A DNA stretch of 64,000 bases from Tragulus kanchil (GCA_022376925.1 JAIOJX010000002.1:134736831-134800830), one strand, 5' to 3'; counted from the stretch's first letter, positions 37,625 through 50,048 are shown. Translations and numbers: made by a program. Notes: generated by a model not told the origin, from the letters alone.

Positions 37625-38584
37625 CTGTACTGTTTTTCTTGTTCATGGTGTGATTTCTACCAAGTCCTATCATGACTATGGGCCTTTGCCATGTTGTTCC
37701 GCCTCCCAGAAAGCTTCTACTTAACCTTCAAAACCTCAATGAAGTTTCCCTGGCCTTGTGACGTCGTTCTGTCTCTCTGTCTTCCTTCAGATTTAGGCCT
37801 TTCCTTGCAATGTTCATTCACCACCTGGGTCATTTTGGTGGTGGCTTAGACAAGGATGTCAGTAAAGGTGAATGAAAGCAGTGGACAGGGTAGTAATATA
37901 TTTTGGAAGCTGAGTGAAGTAGGGCTAGAGTCTGGATTTGGATCAATTGTTGAGGGATGGTGCTATGTTAACAAATGGAATTGATTGTGCGGTTGACTCC
38001 AGAAGTGCCCATGGGTGCATCTTCCCAAGATTAAGAGCCCTTGGCTCTGACCTTGGGCCACAGTGCCAGTCTATTTCTGCCCCAGGTAAGCCCCCTCCGC
38101 TCTGCAGAGCCACAGAAAGTCCATTTTCCAGTATATGAAACTTGCAGGCGTGTAGAACACCTCCCAATTTTACAAAGAAAATGTTTTGGGGAAAATGGGT
38201 TTGAGTTCTTTCATTACGTGTGTATTGATTTTAAAGTAGTTTCATAAGGGAGAATACATTATGTTGTTCGCAGAAACTTAATATACGAAGCCTGATGGGA
38301 AATCATCAATTCTAGATAAGCCATGGTGGCCTACTAACTGTGAAAAATGTGTGAAATATTCAAAAGGAAATAGGTTACTGGCATTGTTATTCATCAAGTA
38401 ATCACACAAGCAAATAGAAGCAGGAGATGACCAAGAAAGGCCTGTGAAAGAGAGGGCCATGGTGCTTTGAGAAGATATAAGAGGGTCATATAGCCTTGTC
38501 TGAGAGGACAGAAAGGAGCCATGGAGAAAGCAACAAAGGAGGTTAGCCAAGTAAAAAAAGAAAAAGAGCATTCCATTCTGAGAG

Positions 38585-38750
38585 GAGAGCAGGTGCAAAG
38601 GCCCTGTGGTGGGCATTTTGTAGCATCTGAAAGACGACCAGTGTGGGTGAAGCAGAGAGAGCAAGGGTGAGTTCAAGTTGTGGCTGGGAGGTGGTGGGGG
38701 TCAGAGCAGAAGGACGGTGCTGGCTTTGGCAAGGGTCTGGGCATTTACTC
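38585..38750 (+). repeat. Old interspersed repeat, family not assigned
   Basis: The text gtgcaaaggccctgtggtgg and ggtgaagcagagagag is loosely similar to the repeats at 26985 and 50760. The duplicate is at about 39674-39839. Confidence 0.45.
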
Positions 38751-39020
38751 TAAGAACCCTCTTCATGTTCCCCCTCAACTTAATAGAAGTCGTACTTGAA
38801 TACTGACCTTTGCCTTGAGCCTGTGCCCTCCGTGAAACCTGGTCCTGGTTCTGACCGCATGGGACGTCCCTTCATAGCAGTGAGTAAACACACTGGCCTT
38901 GGGCTTATCAGTCATTCTCCAGTGACGTTGATCATTGAGGTTCATCCTTACAGGGCCACTCAAGCCCAAACGAATGGATGAAAGGACTTTTCCTCCCAGG
39001 AAAGTTAAGAACTGGGCACT

Positions 39021-39125
39021 GGGAACTTCCCTGGTGGTCCAGCGGTTAAGAATCTGCCTGCCAAGGTAGGCGACACGGGTTCAGTCCCCGGTCTGGGAAG
39101 ATCCTCCTACATCCTGCGGGCACCT
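39021..39125 (+). mobile_element. CHR-type SINE, cut by duplication junction
   Basis: The first ~100 bp of a CHR SINE (gaacttccctggtggtcc) ends at 39125 where the second copy of duplication 13 starts. The uninterrupted element is at 40111. Confidence 0.88.
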
Positions 39126-40110
39126 GAGCCCTTGGCTCTGACCTGGCCACAGTGCCAGTCTATTTCTGCCCCAGGTAAGCCCCCTCCGCTCTGCAGAGCC
39201 ACAGAAAGTCCATTTTCCAGTATATGAAACTTGCAGGCGTGTAGAACACCTCCCAATTTTACAAAGAAAATGTTTTGGGGAAAATGGGTTTGAGTTCTTT
39301 CATTACGTGTGTATTGATTTTAAAGTAGTTTCATAAGGGAGAATACATTATGTTGTTCGCAGAAACTTAATATACGAAGCCTGATGGGAAATCATCAATT
39401 CTAGATAAGCCATGGTGGCCTACTAACTGTGAAAAATGTGTGAAATATTCAAAAGGAAATAGGTTACTGGCATTGTTATTCATCAAGTAATCACACAAGC
39501 AAATAGAAGCAGGAGATGACCAAGAAAGGCCTGTGAAAGAGAGGGCCATGGTGCTTTGAGAAGATATAAGAGGGTCATATAGCCTTGTCTGAGAGGACAG
39601 AAAGGAGCCATGGAGAAAGCAACAAAGGAGGTTAGCCAAGTAAAGAAAGAAAAAGAGCATTCCATTCTGAGAGGAGAGCAGGTGCAAAGGCCCTGTGGTG
39701 GGCATTTTGTAGCATCTGAAAGACGACCAGTGTGGGTGAAGCAGAGAGAGCAAGGGTGAGTTCAAGTTGTGGCTGGGAGGTGGTGGGGGTCAGAGCAGAA
39801 GGACGGTGCTGGCTTTGGCAAGGGTCTGGGCATTTACTCTAAGAACCCTCTTCATGTTCCCCCTCAACTTAATAGAAGTCGTACTTGAATACTGACCTTT
39901 GCCTTGAGCCTGTGCCCTCCGTGAAACCTGGTCCTGGTTCTGACCGCATGGGACGTCCCTTCATAGCAGTGAGTAAACACACTGGCCTTGGGCTTATCAG
40001 TCATTCTCCAGTGACGTTGATCATTGAGGTTCATCCTTACAGGGCCACTCAAGCCCAAACGAATGGATGAAAGGACTTTTCCTCCCAGGAAAGTTAAGAA
40101 CTGGGCACTG

Positions 40111-40402
40111 GGAACTTCCCTGGTGGTCCAGCGGTTAAGAATCTGCCTGCCAAGGTAGGCGACACGGGTTCAGTCCCCGGTCTGGGAAGATCCTCCTACA
40201 TCCTGCGGGGCACCTGAGCCCATACTGTGTGACTGTGGAGCCCGTGTGCTGCAACTACTGAAGCCTGCGCTCCTTCGAGCCCCTGCTCTGCAGCAAGAGA
40301 AGCCTCCGCAGGAGAAGCCTGTACACCTCAACGCGAGAGGAACCCCTGCTCGCTGCACCTGAAGTGTACAGCTGTGAAGAACCAGCGTAGGCAAAAATTA
40401 AT
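40111..40402 (+). mobile_element. CHR-type SINE, older member of a SINE pair
   Basis: The sense copy starts gaacttccctggtggtcc, has the B box ggttcagtccccggtc and a body ending ggcaaaaattaataaaaag. A second CHR SINE inserted into the end of its tail. Confidence 0.88.
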
Positions 40403-40418
40403 AAAAAGAACTGGACGA

Positions 40419-40751
40419 GGGCTTCCCTGGTGGTCCAGTGGGTAAGGACACTGCCTTGCAGTGCAGGGGGCGCTGGTTCGATCCCTGGCCCGGGAAGATC
40501 CCACGTGCAGTGGAGCGGCTGGACCGATGTGTCCAATCACCGAGCCGGAGCTCTGGAGCGCATGCGCCCAGAGCCGGTGCTCTGCAACGACAGAGGCCAC
40601 TGCGATAGGAAGCCCGCACGGGCCGGGAAACAAGGATGGATGAAAGTGGATGAATGAAAGACCAATAGAAGTGGCCCGCCCGCCCCCCTTCCTCCCCAAA
40701 CCGCCTCCTCCGCCGCCCCCCGCAAAAAGAAAAAAAAATTTGAAAAGAAAA
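40419..40751 (+). mobile_element. CHR-type SINE inserted in the tail of another
   Basis: The sense copy starts gggcttccctggtggtcc, has the B box ggttcgatccctggcc and ends with gaagtggcccgcccgcc and an A-rich tail. A perfect 16-bp target-site duplication, aaaaagaactggacga, lies at 40403 and 40752. Confidence 0.93.
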
Positions 40752-40889
40752 AAAAAAGAACTGGACGATGATTTAGAAAATAAATATGACTGGAGGGCAG
40801 GCCTTCTCTTTCTAGCGCCTTCCCTCAGCTTTCTGATGGAGAGGTGTCTGTTTGCAGCCGAGTCAAAAATGTCCTCTCGTGGATGAAAA

Positions 40890-41540
40890 AAAAAAAAAAA
40901 AAGACCTGTGTTTTCTTGTAGTCAGTGAAGTCTCAGTTTTGCAAAATGATTTCTTCTGTCCTAGGGCAGCCGGGGTGACATTTCAGAACACCCAGGAAAA
41001 CATTTCCTACATGAACAGAGCATTCGTCTGAGCCAGTTATTGGCTTGAAGGAAAGGGCTGCGTTATCTGCGGGCAACAAAACGAGTCCCTTTATTTCCCG
41101 CAAGAGCCTGCAAACGCTTGTTTATGCCTGAGTTGTAATCGCTCCACACCACAGTTTGTTGATTAAAAAAATGTTTCCAAGAGACCGAAAATTGTTCCCA
41201 GACACATAGAGGAATTTCAGTTGACCTTGAACGTGAGAAATGTAATCCCTGTGCAATAACCAATTAGCACCCAGAATGACTCAGAAATTACTTTCAAGCC
41301 TCTTATCTGGAGAAATTCTGAGTGACGGTAAAATCGAGCTGCAGAAATTGGTGTAATAGAATTTCATGGTAGGGTGAGCTTGGTGAAGTTGCCTCTCGTG
41401 GTCTGTTTCAGAAGGTTGGAGGAGGCTCTGTTGGGGGACGCCTGTCTGGCCGTGGCTTTGCCAGTGGGGCAGGGAAGGCTCCATTTTACATGATTCGAAA
41501 TGGGTCTCCTGACAGTCTTAGATTTTTTTGATTTAATAAA
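40890..41540. other. Repeat-poor intronic stretch
   Basis: I recognise no mobile element here and no coding exon. It contains an inverted CCAAT-like motif (aaccaattag, 41257) and other AT/GC-balanced unique sequence. It is a candidate for a conserved non-coding element only by exclusion. Confidence 0.4.
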
Positions 41541-41544
41541 ATGC

Positions 41545-41700
41545 TCACTACGTGCCATTTATTAAGTGCTTTAGAAATATTAAGTCGTTTAATTCAATCT
41601 GGTACACTGATCATCTCCCTTTGTCTTTTACGGATGAGGACACCGAGGCTCAGAGAGGTTAAACAACTTTCTAACATCCCTCAGCTCGTCACTGTCACTT
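41545..41700 (-). mobile_element. MIR fragment
   Basis: The text cactacgtgccatttattaa, ttacggatgaggacaccg and aggctcagagaggttaaac is the reversed MIR 3' part. Confidence 0.72.
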
Positions 41701-41753
41701 TGGGTTTCCCCAGAAACAGACTGTTAGGATTCAAGGGCACGTGGTTTCTTTGG

Positions 41754-41914
41754 GGGCTTCCCAGGCGGCACTAGTGGTCAAGAACCCGCCTGCCGGTGCT
41801 GGAGACGTAAGAGACACAGGTTCGATCCCTGGGGTCGGGAAGATCCTCTGGAGGAGGACTGGCGACCCACTTCAGTATTCTTGCCTAGAGCATCCCACGG
41901 ACAGCGGAGCCTGG
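41754..41914 (+). mobile_element. Bov-tA SINE, 3' truncated
   Basis: The sense copy has gggcttcccaggcggcac, B box ggttcgatccctgggg, and ends near acagcggagcctggca. Confidence 0.9.
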
Positions 41915-42335
41915 CAGTGACCCCAGGAAGCATCTCGTGTAGTGGGGAAGTGAGGCAGGGAGAGGAAGGGAGCTGGAAAAGGATGTATGATCAGCAAGTT
42001 ACCACTGTGGGCAACTGGGGTTTAATCCTGCTTCGGCTGGGGTTTCGCGTGGGCGGCAAGGTTTCTAGTCAAGAAGCAGGCAGCTGAAGTGTTATGCACC
42101 AGCCCTGCTTCCATCACTAGGGTGAAGGCAGTTTCCAGGGGAATGAACTTGCCAGCCCTTTCGACTTGGCCTGCCTGGGGGCTGTGCTTGCCCCTGCAAC
42201 CTGGAAATGACCCTGTAGTCCAGAGGTCAGTGGCCCCAGGTGTAGAAAGAAGGGGGCCAGGGAGTCCTGGCCAAATGCCTGGGTCCACATCTGGGCAGCA
42301 TAGCCTGTGCTGTTCCGGGGGTTCGAGAGCCAGCC

Positions 42336-42495
42336 TGCCTGGATGTGAATCCTAGCTCTGTCCCTTCCTTGATGAGTGCCGAAGGCAAGTTACTTTATCT
42401 CTGAGCTTCTGGTTCTCCATCGGTAAAATGGGGGTACCACGGCACTTCTGATCTCCAGAGGTCCTGTGATGAGTGAATGAAATGGTGCTTTTGAA
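42336..42495 (+). mobile_element. MIR SINE fragment
   Basis: The text gatgtgaatcctagctctg, aggcaagttactttatctc and catcggtaaaatgggg follows sense MIR order. A CHR SINE follows immediately. Confidence 0.75.
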
Positions 42496-42498
42496 ACA

Positions 42499-42672
42499 GG
42501 GGACTTCCTGGGTGCTCCAGTGGTTCAGATCCTGTGCTCCCAGTGCAGGGCGGTGGGGTTTGATCCCTAGTCGGGGAACTAGATCCCGCATGCTGCAGCA
42601 AAAGATCCTGCGTGCCACAGCTAAGACCTGGTGCAGCCAAATTAAAAAAAAAAAAAAAAAAGCAAATAAATA
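42499..42672 (+). mobile_element. CHR-type SINE with A-rich tail
   Basis: The text gggacttcctgggtgctcc, gtttgatccctagtcgggg and gtgccacagctaagacc leads into a long A run at 42642-42661. Confidence 0.85.
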
Positions 42673-43574
42673 AGCCAGCCTGGCATGTGGGATCATTCAG
42701 ATGTCAGGTCCTCATTTTATCATTATAATCCTTACAGAATAAACGCAGAATAAATCATGCTCAGGACTTGCTCCTTCTCATCTTTGGAAGGGCTGCTTTG
42801 TGGGGTTCAGAGTATCAGTGTGGACTCATAGCCTACTGGGGTCTCTGCCGCCAGCGCAGGGTGGGGGTGTGCCCTAGGAGCTCCTGGTAGGGTGGGGGTG
42901 TCAGGGGAGTTTGGTTTAAGACAAGGCTGGATTTCCTTGTCTCCAGTGGAGCCCTGGAGCCTGGGAACCGAGGCACCTTCCCTCTTGCCAGCTCAAGCTG
43001 GCAGGAGGCGGGGCTGTTTCTCAGACGTGCCTCTCTCTGGTCGCTCTTTGAGCACCGAGTCCTAGGGCTCTAAATTGCAGACATGAAAAGGCAACCATTA
43101 GTGTATTCCTGTTTCTGATGGCATATCCAGCCCAGTAAGATAGAGGATGATTTAAATTGGGGCTTCAATTTAAAAATGTTCGCTCTTTGATGGAGGACCC
43201 GCTGGGCACGAGGCTGCTGGGAGTTCAGAGGGACACGGGATGGGGTTCTTGTCCTCCAAAGGTCACAAACCCAGAGGTTTTTAGGATCCAAGGAGATAAC
43301 AAGAAGAAGGAAAGGCTTGGTATGAAATAGCAGGGCCTGTGACGAGAGCAGTAAACTGGAGAGAAACTGGAGACCGCATGTCCCATCTCAAGGCACCGTG
43401 CCTTATGGATGAGCCCAGTGTTAACCAGAACTGCTTCTTTAGAAGCATCTGAGATTTGGGTTTTTAATAGGACATCTCCTAATTTTTTAACAGATGTCAA
43501 AGACTTTAAGCATTAATGCAGACCAGGTCAAAAAGGGTATTAGACGTCTGATCTAGCATCTAGAAGCCAAGATC
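42673..43574. other. Intronic sequence without recognised features
   Basis: No repeat family or gene is supported by eye. The open frames at 43070-43500 on the - strand carry no domain I recognise. Confidence 0.45.
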
Positions 43575-43910
43575 CCATTCGTATTCATCTCAGGCTCTTA
43601 TAACAAAAATGCCACAGACTGGGTGACTTAAGCCACATGCCTTTCTCATAGTTCTGGAGGCCGGAGAGTCTAGGATCAAGGTGCCAGCAGAATTGTTGTC
43701 TGGTGAGAGTCTTCTTCCTGGTTCATGGCTGTCTTTTCTCTGTGTCGTCACATGCATAAGGGGCAGGGGAGCTCTCTGGGGTCCCTTTTGTCAGGACACG
43801 AATCCCATCCGTGAAGGCTCCAGACTCATGACCTCATCCCCTCCCACAGGCCCCACCTCCTAACACCATCACCTTTGAGGGTTGGGATGTCCGCTTTGGG
43901 GCATCGCAGA
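43575..43910 (-). mobile_element. MLT1-type LTR remnant (ERVL-MaLR)
   Basis: The segments gccacagactgggtgac, agttctggaggccggag, atcaaggtgccagcag and cttttgtcaggacacgaatc follow the reversed order of an MLT1A-like LTR. It is an old solitary LTR with no coding capacity. The right boundary is approximate. Confidence 0.72.
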
Positions 43911-44422
43911 CATTCTCAGTCTATCGCGTGTACCTAAGAGAAAGGTCCCACAAGCAAACTGGGATGGAGTGTGGAATTCAGAGGAGAGAAGGTTGCCTGC
44001 AGGACTGAGGAATGAAGCGGTTGGCTTCTTGCTGCTCCTTGAAGGGCAGGAAAAAAAATTTCCTCTAAGCACTCAAAGGGAGATATTAGGAAGTGTAGAT
44101 GCCTCACTCCTGCTCCTCTGGCGGGAGTGCTGGGCCCTGCAGGTGGAGGGAAATGAACTTCAGGGTTGGAACGGGGACTGGGAACCAGGGACAGTCAGGA
44201 TGTGATCTTCACGGGCTGGAGATAGGAGAGTGTGAATCGGGTGGGCCTTGAGTCGGGGTCCAGAGACATCAGATTAAAGCAAGGGGGTGCCGGGGCGGGA
44301 GGGAGCAAGGGAACATGTTTGGATCAGGACAACCTGGGAAAATCTCTGGCAGCTTCAAGGTGAGGACACGGGCCCCCAGAAGCATGAGACTTCTGTTTTA
44401 GGCTCGCTCTTTCTTTTCTTTT

Positions 44423-44729
44423 TTTGGGGGGGTGGGGCGGGGGTCGGGTTGGGGAGGGAGGGGAGCGGGTGGGCCACTTCTATTGGTCTTTCATTTGTCT
44501 GTTTTCATCCGTCTTTGTTCTTTGGCTCCTGTGGGCCTCCCATCACAGTGGCGTCTGTTGTCGCAGAGCGCCGGCTCTGGGCGCATGCGCTCCAGAGCTC
44601 CGGCTCGGTAATTGGACACATCGGTCCAGCCGCTCCGCGGCACGTGGGATCTTCCCAGGCCAGGGATGGAACCGGCGCCCCTTGCACTGCAAGGCGGTGT
44701 CCTTACCCACTGGACCACCAGGGGAAGCC
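44423..44729 (-). mobile_element. CHR-type SINE, full length
   Basis: The reversed copy begins with a G-rich stretch and ggccacttctattgg and ends actggaccaccaggggaag. A 16-bp target-site duplication, ctctttcttttctttt, lies at 44407 and 44730. The duplicate is at about 45571-45877. Confidence 0.93.
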
Positions 44730-44820
44730 CTCTTTCTTTTCTTTTAAAGATTTCTTTTTTAATATGAGCCATTTTAAAAGTCCTTATTGAATTTGTTACA
44801 AATTATTTGTTTTCTGTTTT

Positions 44821-44932
44821 GTTTTTTTTGGCCCCGAGGCATGTGGGATCTTAGCTCCCCGAGGAGGGATTGAACCCATAATCCCTGCATTGAAAGGTGA
44901 CATCTTCACTGCGGGACCACCAGAGGAGTCCC
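44821..44932 (-). mobile_element. Short CHR-type SINE fragment
   Basis: The text ggccccgaggcatgtggg, gggattgaacccataatcc and ggaccaccagaggagtcc is a reversed tRNA-like head. Copies at 45969-46080 and 47128-47206 arise from duplications 14 and 15. Confidence 0.8.
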
Positions 44933-46000
44933 CAAGCTCGTTTCTTGAGTGCAGTTTCCCTGATGATCTGCTTTTGACTACCCCTTCTGTGCCTGAACCC
45001 TCAAAGCTGTCTGCAGTTCTGTGTCATCTCTTACCCCGAAACCCACATGATACAGCCACTCACTGGGTATTTATGTACAGCTGGTTGTCCCAGAGACACT
45101 TACCTTTATTCACAAGCAAACTGGGATGGAGTGTGGAATTCAGAGGAGAGAAGGTTGCCTGCAGGACAAACTGCTTCTTGCTGCTCCTGGAAGGGCAGGA
45201 AAAAAAATTTCCTCTAAGCACTCAAAGGGAGATATTAGGAAGTGTAGATGCCTCACTCCTGCTCCTCTGGCGGGAGTGCTGGGCCCTGCAGGTGGAGGGA
45301 AATGAACTTCAGGGTTGGAACGGGGACTGGGAACCAGGGACAGTCAGGATGTGATCTTCACGGGCTGGAGATAGGAGAGTGTGAATCGGGTGGGCCTTGA
45401 GTCGGGGTCCAGAGACATCAGAGTAAAGCAAGGGGGTGCCGGGGCGGGAGGGAGCAAGGGAACATGTTTGGATCAGGACAACCTGGGAAAATCTCTGGCA
45501 GCTTCAAGGTGAGGACACGGGCCCCCAGAAGCATGAGACTTCTGTTTTAGGCTCGCTCTTTCTTTTCTTTTTTTGGGGGGGTGGGGCGGGGTCGGGTTGG
45601 GGAGGGAGGGGAGCGGGTGGGCCACTTCTATTGGTCTTTCATTTGTCTGTTTTCATCCGTCTTTGTTCTTTGGCTCCTGTGGGCCTCCCATCACAGTGGC
45701 GTCTGTTGTCGCAGAGCGCCGGCTCTGGGCGCATGCGCTCCAGAGCTCCGGCTCGGTAATTGGACACATCGGTCCAGCCGCTCCGCGGCACGTGGGATCT
45801 TCCCAGGCCAGGGATGGAACCGGCGCCCCTTGCACTGCAAGGCGGTGTCCTTACCCACTGGACCACCAGGGGAAGCCCTCTTTCTTTTCTTTTAAAGATT
45901 TCTTTTTTAATATGAGCCATTTTAAAAGTCCTTATTGAATTTGTTACAAATTATTTGTTTTCTGTTTTGTTTTTTTTGGCCCCGAGGCATGTGGGATCTT

Positions 46001-48239
46001 AGCTCCCCGAGGAGGGATTGAACCCATAATCCCTGCATTGAAAGGTGACATCTTCACTGCGGGACCACCAGAGGAGTCCCCAAGCTCGTTTCTTGAGTGC
46101 AGTTTCCCTGATGATCTGCTTTTGACTACCCCTTCTGTGCCTGAACCCTCAAAGCTGTCTGCAGTTCTGTGTCATCTCTTACCCCGAAACCCACATGATA
46201 CAGCCACTCACTGGGTATTTATGTACAGCTGGTTGTCCCAGAGACACTTACCTTTATTCAGAAATAACGGGACCAAGCATGCTCGCGAGAGTGCCCTGCT
46301 CACAGCCAGCACGTGGAGACAACACAAATGCCTGTAAACAAGTGAGTGCATAAACATGAGTGCTGCTCGACAGCACAAAAACAAGCCCCTGATTTGTACA
46401 CGCAACGACATGAGTGGATTTCAAGACCATCAGGATGAGTGAGAGAAGCCAGGTGCACAAACCTACATACCCCACGGAGGAAGACGTGGCTCTGTCACTG
46501 TATGCCCAGTACCAAGTGTGTGCATTTTCCACACCAAGAGATTCTCCAGTTCTCTGTGGACACCAACTTGGTGTTCTACAATGTAATTTGGACGTTAGTC
46601 ACTTGGAGTTAGCACAGACCGTGTAGGTTAAGAGCTCAGTCCTACGGGACGTCCCCCTCCACACGCACTTTTAGATTCCAAGCATAGATATTCTGGACTC
46701 CTATTCTGCCCCAATTTCATGGCATTGGCTGCCATTCTGAGGCATCATTTTCACACACAACAGCAAGCCTCTCTCATTGCACCGAGGACCCACATGGGCC
46801 TCATCCATCCGTTCATACTTAGCAGTGCTGGTTGTCAGAGAGAGTGTGGAAAATAAGACATACTCCCTGCCCTGGAAGGTTTCCAGCTGGTTGGGAAAAG
46901 AAGAGAACAGACAGTTGCCCTGCAGCATAAATGGCAAGCAAGGTGGATGAAGGGAGCAGATATCTTATGCAGACAGAGAGAATCCAAGAAGACTTCTTGG
47001 AGGAAGTGAGAACATAGAACAGGGGGTAACTAGGTGGGTGAAGGAAAGGGAATAGTCATCCACAAGGGAATAATAGTAGGTGCAAAGGCTCTGAAGTAGG
47101 AGGAACCTGGGGCTCTTGAACCTCATAAGCTCCCGAGGAGGGATTGAACCCATAATCCCTGCATTGAAAGGTGACATCTTCACTGCGGGACCACCAGAGG
47201 AGTCCCCAAGCTCGTTTCTTGAGTGCAGTTTCCCTGATGATCTGCTTTTGACTACCCCTTCTGTGCCTGAACCCTCAAAGCTGTCTGCAGTTCTGTGTCA
47301 TCTCTTACCCCGAAACCCACATGATACAGCCACTCACTGGGTATTTATGTACAGCTGGTTGTCCCAGAGACACTTACCTTTATTCAGAAATAACGGGACC
47401 AAGCATGCTCGAGAGTGCCCTGCTCACAGCCAGCACGTGGAGACAACACAAATGCCTGTAAACAAGTGAGTGCATAAACATGAGTGCTGCTCGACAGCAC
47501 AAAAACAAGCCCCTGATTTGTACACGCAACGACATGAGTGGATTTCAAGACCATCAGGATGAGTGAGAGAAGCCAGGTGCACAAACCTACATACCCCACG
47601 GAGGAAGACGTGGCTCTGTCACTGTATGCCCAGTACCAAGTGTGTGCATTTTCCACACCAAGAGATTCTCCAGTTCTCTGTGGACACCAACTTGGTGTTC
47701 TACAATGTAATTTGGACGTTAGTCACTTGGAGTTAGCACAGACCGTGTAGGTTAAGAGCTCAGTCCTACGGGACGTCCCCCTCCACACGCACTTTTAGAT
47801 TCCAAGCATAGATATTCTGGACTCCTATTCTGCCCCAATTTCATGGCATTGGCTGCCATTCTGAGGCATCATTTTCACACACAACAGCAAGCCTCTCTCA
47901 TTGCACCGAGGACCCACATGGGCCTCATCCATCCGTTCATACTTAGCAGTGCTGGTTGTCAGAGAGAGTGTGGAAAATAAGACATACTCCCTGCCCTGGA
48001 AGGTTTCCAGCTGGTTGGGAAAAGAAGAGAACAGACAGTTGCCCTGCAGCATAAATGGCAAGCAAGGTGGATGAAGGGAGCAGATATCTTATGCAGACAG
48101 AGAGAATCCAAGAAGACTTCTTGGAGGAAGTGAGAACATAGAACAGGGGGTAACTAGGTGGGTGAAGGAAAGGGAATAGTCATCCACAAGGGAATAATAG
48201 TAGGTGCAAAGGCTCTGAAGTAGGAGGAACCTGGGGCTC
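46001..48239 (+). repeat. Tandem duplication 15: 46001-47127 and 47128-48239
   Basis: The offset is 1127, then 1124. The last 12 bases of the first copy (47116-47127) are unmatched. It overlaps duplication 14 at 46001-46260, so the small CHR fragment there occurs three times (44852, 46001, 47128). Confidence 0.96.
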
Positions 48240-48440
48240 CAGGATGGGAAAGGAGGATGAAGCTGGGTTGCAGGAAAGAAGGACCCAAGAAGTGAAGAGA
48301 TTGGAGAAACAGGTAGAGCCTGCTCAGACTGGGTCATCTGGGCCATTGAAAGTGCCGAGGTCTTTATCTTAAAAATGATGGGTCATTACCAAAGCATTTT
48401 AAGCAGTTGGTGACTTGATTGAGTATGAACAAGTAGAAGG
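46930..48440 (+). repeat. Old interspersed repeat segments, family not assigned
   Basis: The pieces near 46975-47115 and 48099-48440 (cttggaggaagtgagaac, gtgcaaaggctctgaagtag, gcagttggtgacttgattg), continued after a Bov-tA by tggttgtccgggcgagag at 48720, resemble the dispersed repeat seen at 50760. The interval also contains the junction of duplication 15. Confidence 0.45.
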
Positions 48441-50048
48441 TCACAGAGTGTATGTGTGTTAGTGGCTCATTAGTGTCCAACTGTTTGTGGCCCTGTGTAC
48501 TATAGGCCGCCAGGCTCCTCGGTCCTTGGAGTGTTCCAGGCAAGAATACTGGGGTGGGTTGCCATTCCTCTCTCCAGGGAATCTTCCCAACCCAAGAATC
48601 AAACATAAGTCAAATCAGTCTTGCCACATTACAGGCAGATTCTTTTGCTGTCTGAGCCACCAGGGAAGCCCTAAAGACCACAGTCGCTGCCTGTAAAGCC
48701 CAGTGTGGAGGGAACCAGGGTGGTTGTCCGGGCGAGAGATGATGACAGGCGGAGAGGGAAAGGAGAAGGAATTCTAAAGACAGCCGGGAGGAAGCCATGG
48801 CAGTTTCTGGTGGTGGATGAGACACGAGAGATAAAAGCAAAGTGGAGGAGCAGAGGGTGCCCTGCACATGTAGGTTTTGCATCGTGGGTGCTGGGCCATG
48901 CTTTCCACCGAGTTGCGGGCATACGTCGCAGGGTCTACTTCTGCCCCAATTTCATGGCATTGGCTGCCATTCTGAGGCATCATTTTCACACACAACAGCA
49001 AGCCTCTCTCATTGCACCGAGGACCCACATGGGCCTCATCCATCCGTTCATACTTAGCAGTGCTGGTTGTCAGAGAGATGTGGAAAATAAGACATACTCC
49101 CTGCCCTGGAAGGTTTCCAGCTGGTTGGGAAAAGAAGAGAACAGACAGTTGCCCTGCAGCATAAATGGCAAGCAAGGTGGATGAAGGGAGCAGATATCTT
49201 ATGCAGACAGAGAGAATCCAAGAAGACTTCTTGGAGGAAGTGAGAACATAGAACAGGGGGTAACTAGGTGGGTGAAGGAAAGGGAATAGTCATCCACAAG
49301 GGAATAATAGTAGGTGCAAAGGCTCTGAAGTAGGAGGAACCTGGGGCTCCAGGATGGGAAAGGAGGATGAAGCTGGGTTGCAGGAAAGAAGGACCCAAGA
49401 AGTGAAGAGATTGGAGAAACAGGTAGAGCCTGCTCAGACTGGGTCATCTGGGCCATTGAAAGTGCCGAGGTCTTTATCTTAAAAATGATGGGTCATTACC
49501 AAAGCATTTTAAGCAGTTGGTGACTTGATTGAGTATGAACAAGTAGAAGGTCACAGAGTGTATGTGTGTTAGTGGCTCATTAGTGTCCAACTGTTTGTGG
49601 CCCTGTGTACTATAGGCCGCCAGGCTCCTCGGTCCTTGGAGTGTTCCAGGCAAGAATACTGGGGTGGGTTGCCATTCCTCTCTCCAGGGAATCTTCCCAA
49701 CCCAAGAATCAAACATAAGTCAAATCAGTCTTGCCACATTACAGGCAGATTCTTTTGCTGTCTGAGCCACCAGGGAAGCCCTAAAGACCACAGTCGCTGC
49801 CTGTAAAGCCCAGTGTGGAGGGAACCAGGGTGGTTGTCCGGGCGAGAGATGATGACAGGCGGAGAGGGAAAGGAGAAGGAATTCTAAAGACAGCCGGGAG
49901 GAAGCCATGGCAGTTTCTGGTGGTGGATGAGACACGAGAGATAAAAGCAAAGTGGAGGAGCAGAGGGTGCCCTGCACATGTAGGTTTTGCATCGTGGGTG
50001 CTGGGCCATGCTTTCCACCGAGTTGCGGGCATACGTCGCAGGGTCTAC
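47828..50048 (+). repeat. Tandem duplication 16: 47828-48938 and 48939-50048
   Basis: The offset is 1111, then 1110. It overlaps duplication 15 at 47828-48239, giving three copies of that segment (46705, 47828, 48939). It contains a reversed Bov-tA at 48452 / 49562. Confidence 0.96.
48452..48671 (-). mobile_element. Bov-tA SINE
   Basis: The reversed copy runs from gtgtgttagtggctcattag to gagccaccagggaagccc. It interrupts an older repeat. The duplicate is at 49562-49781. Confidence 0.9.

Larger units (their letters stand above)
38035..40215 (+). repeat. Tandem duplication 13: 38035-39125 and 39126-40215
   Basis: The offset is 1091, then 1089. A CHR SINE is cut at 39125 and is complete only after the second copy (40111-40402). 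The second copy has lost bases in its first 25 nt (ccttgggcca became cctggcca). Confidence 0.96.
43949..46260 (+). repeat. Tandem duplication 14: 43949-45110 and 45111-46260
   Basis: The offset is 1162 at the left edge and 1148 later, the longest unit. The change lies about 60 bases after the junction, where aggactgaggaatgaag is replaced by aggacaaactg. It contains a full CHR SINE and a smaller CHR fragment. Confidence 0.96.

Noticed and set aside
44287..44790. A 167-codon frame, repeated at 45436, as a possible gene family
   Set aside because: Most of it is a translated CHR SINE (GPCGPPITVASV-type text recurs wherever a reversed CHR lies), and the repetition is duplication 14.
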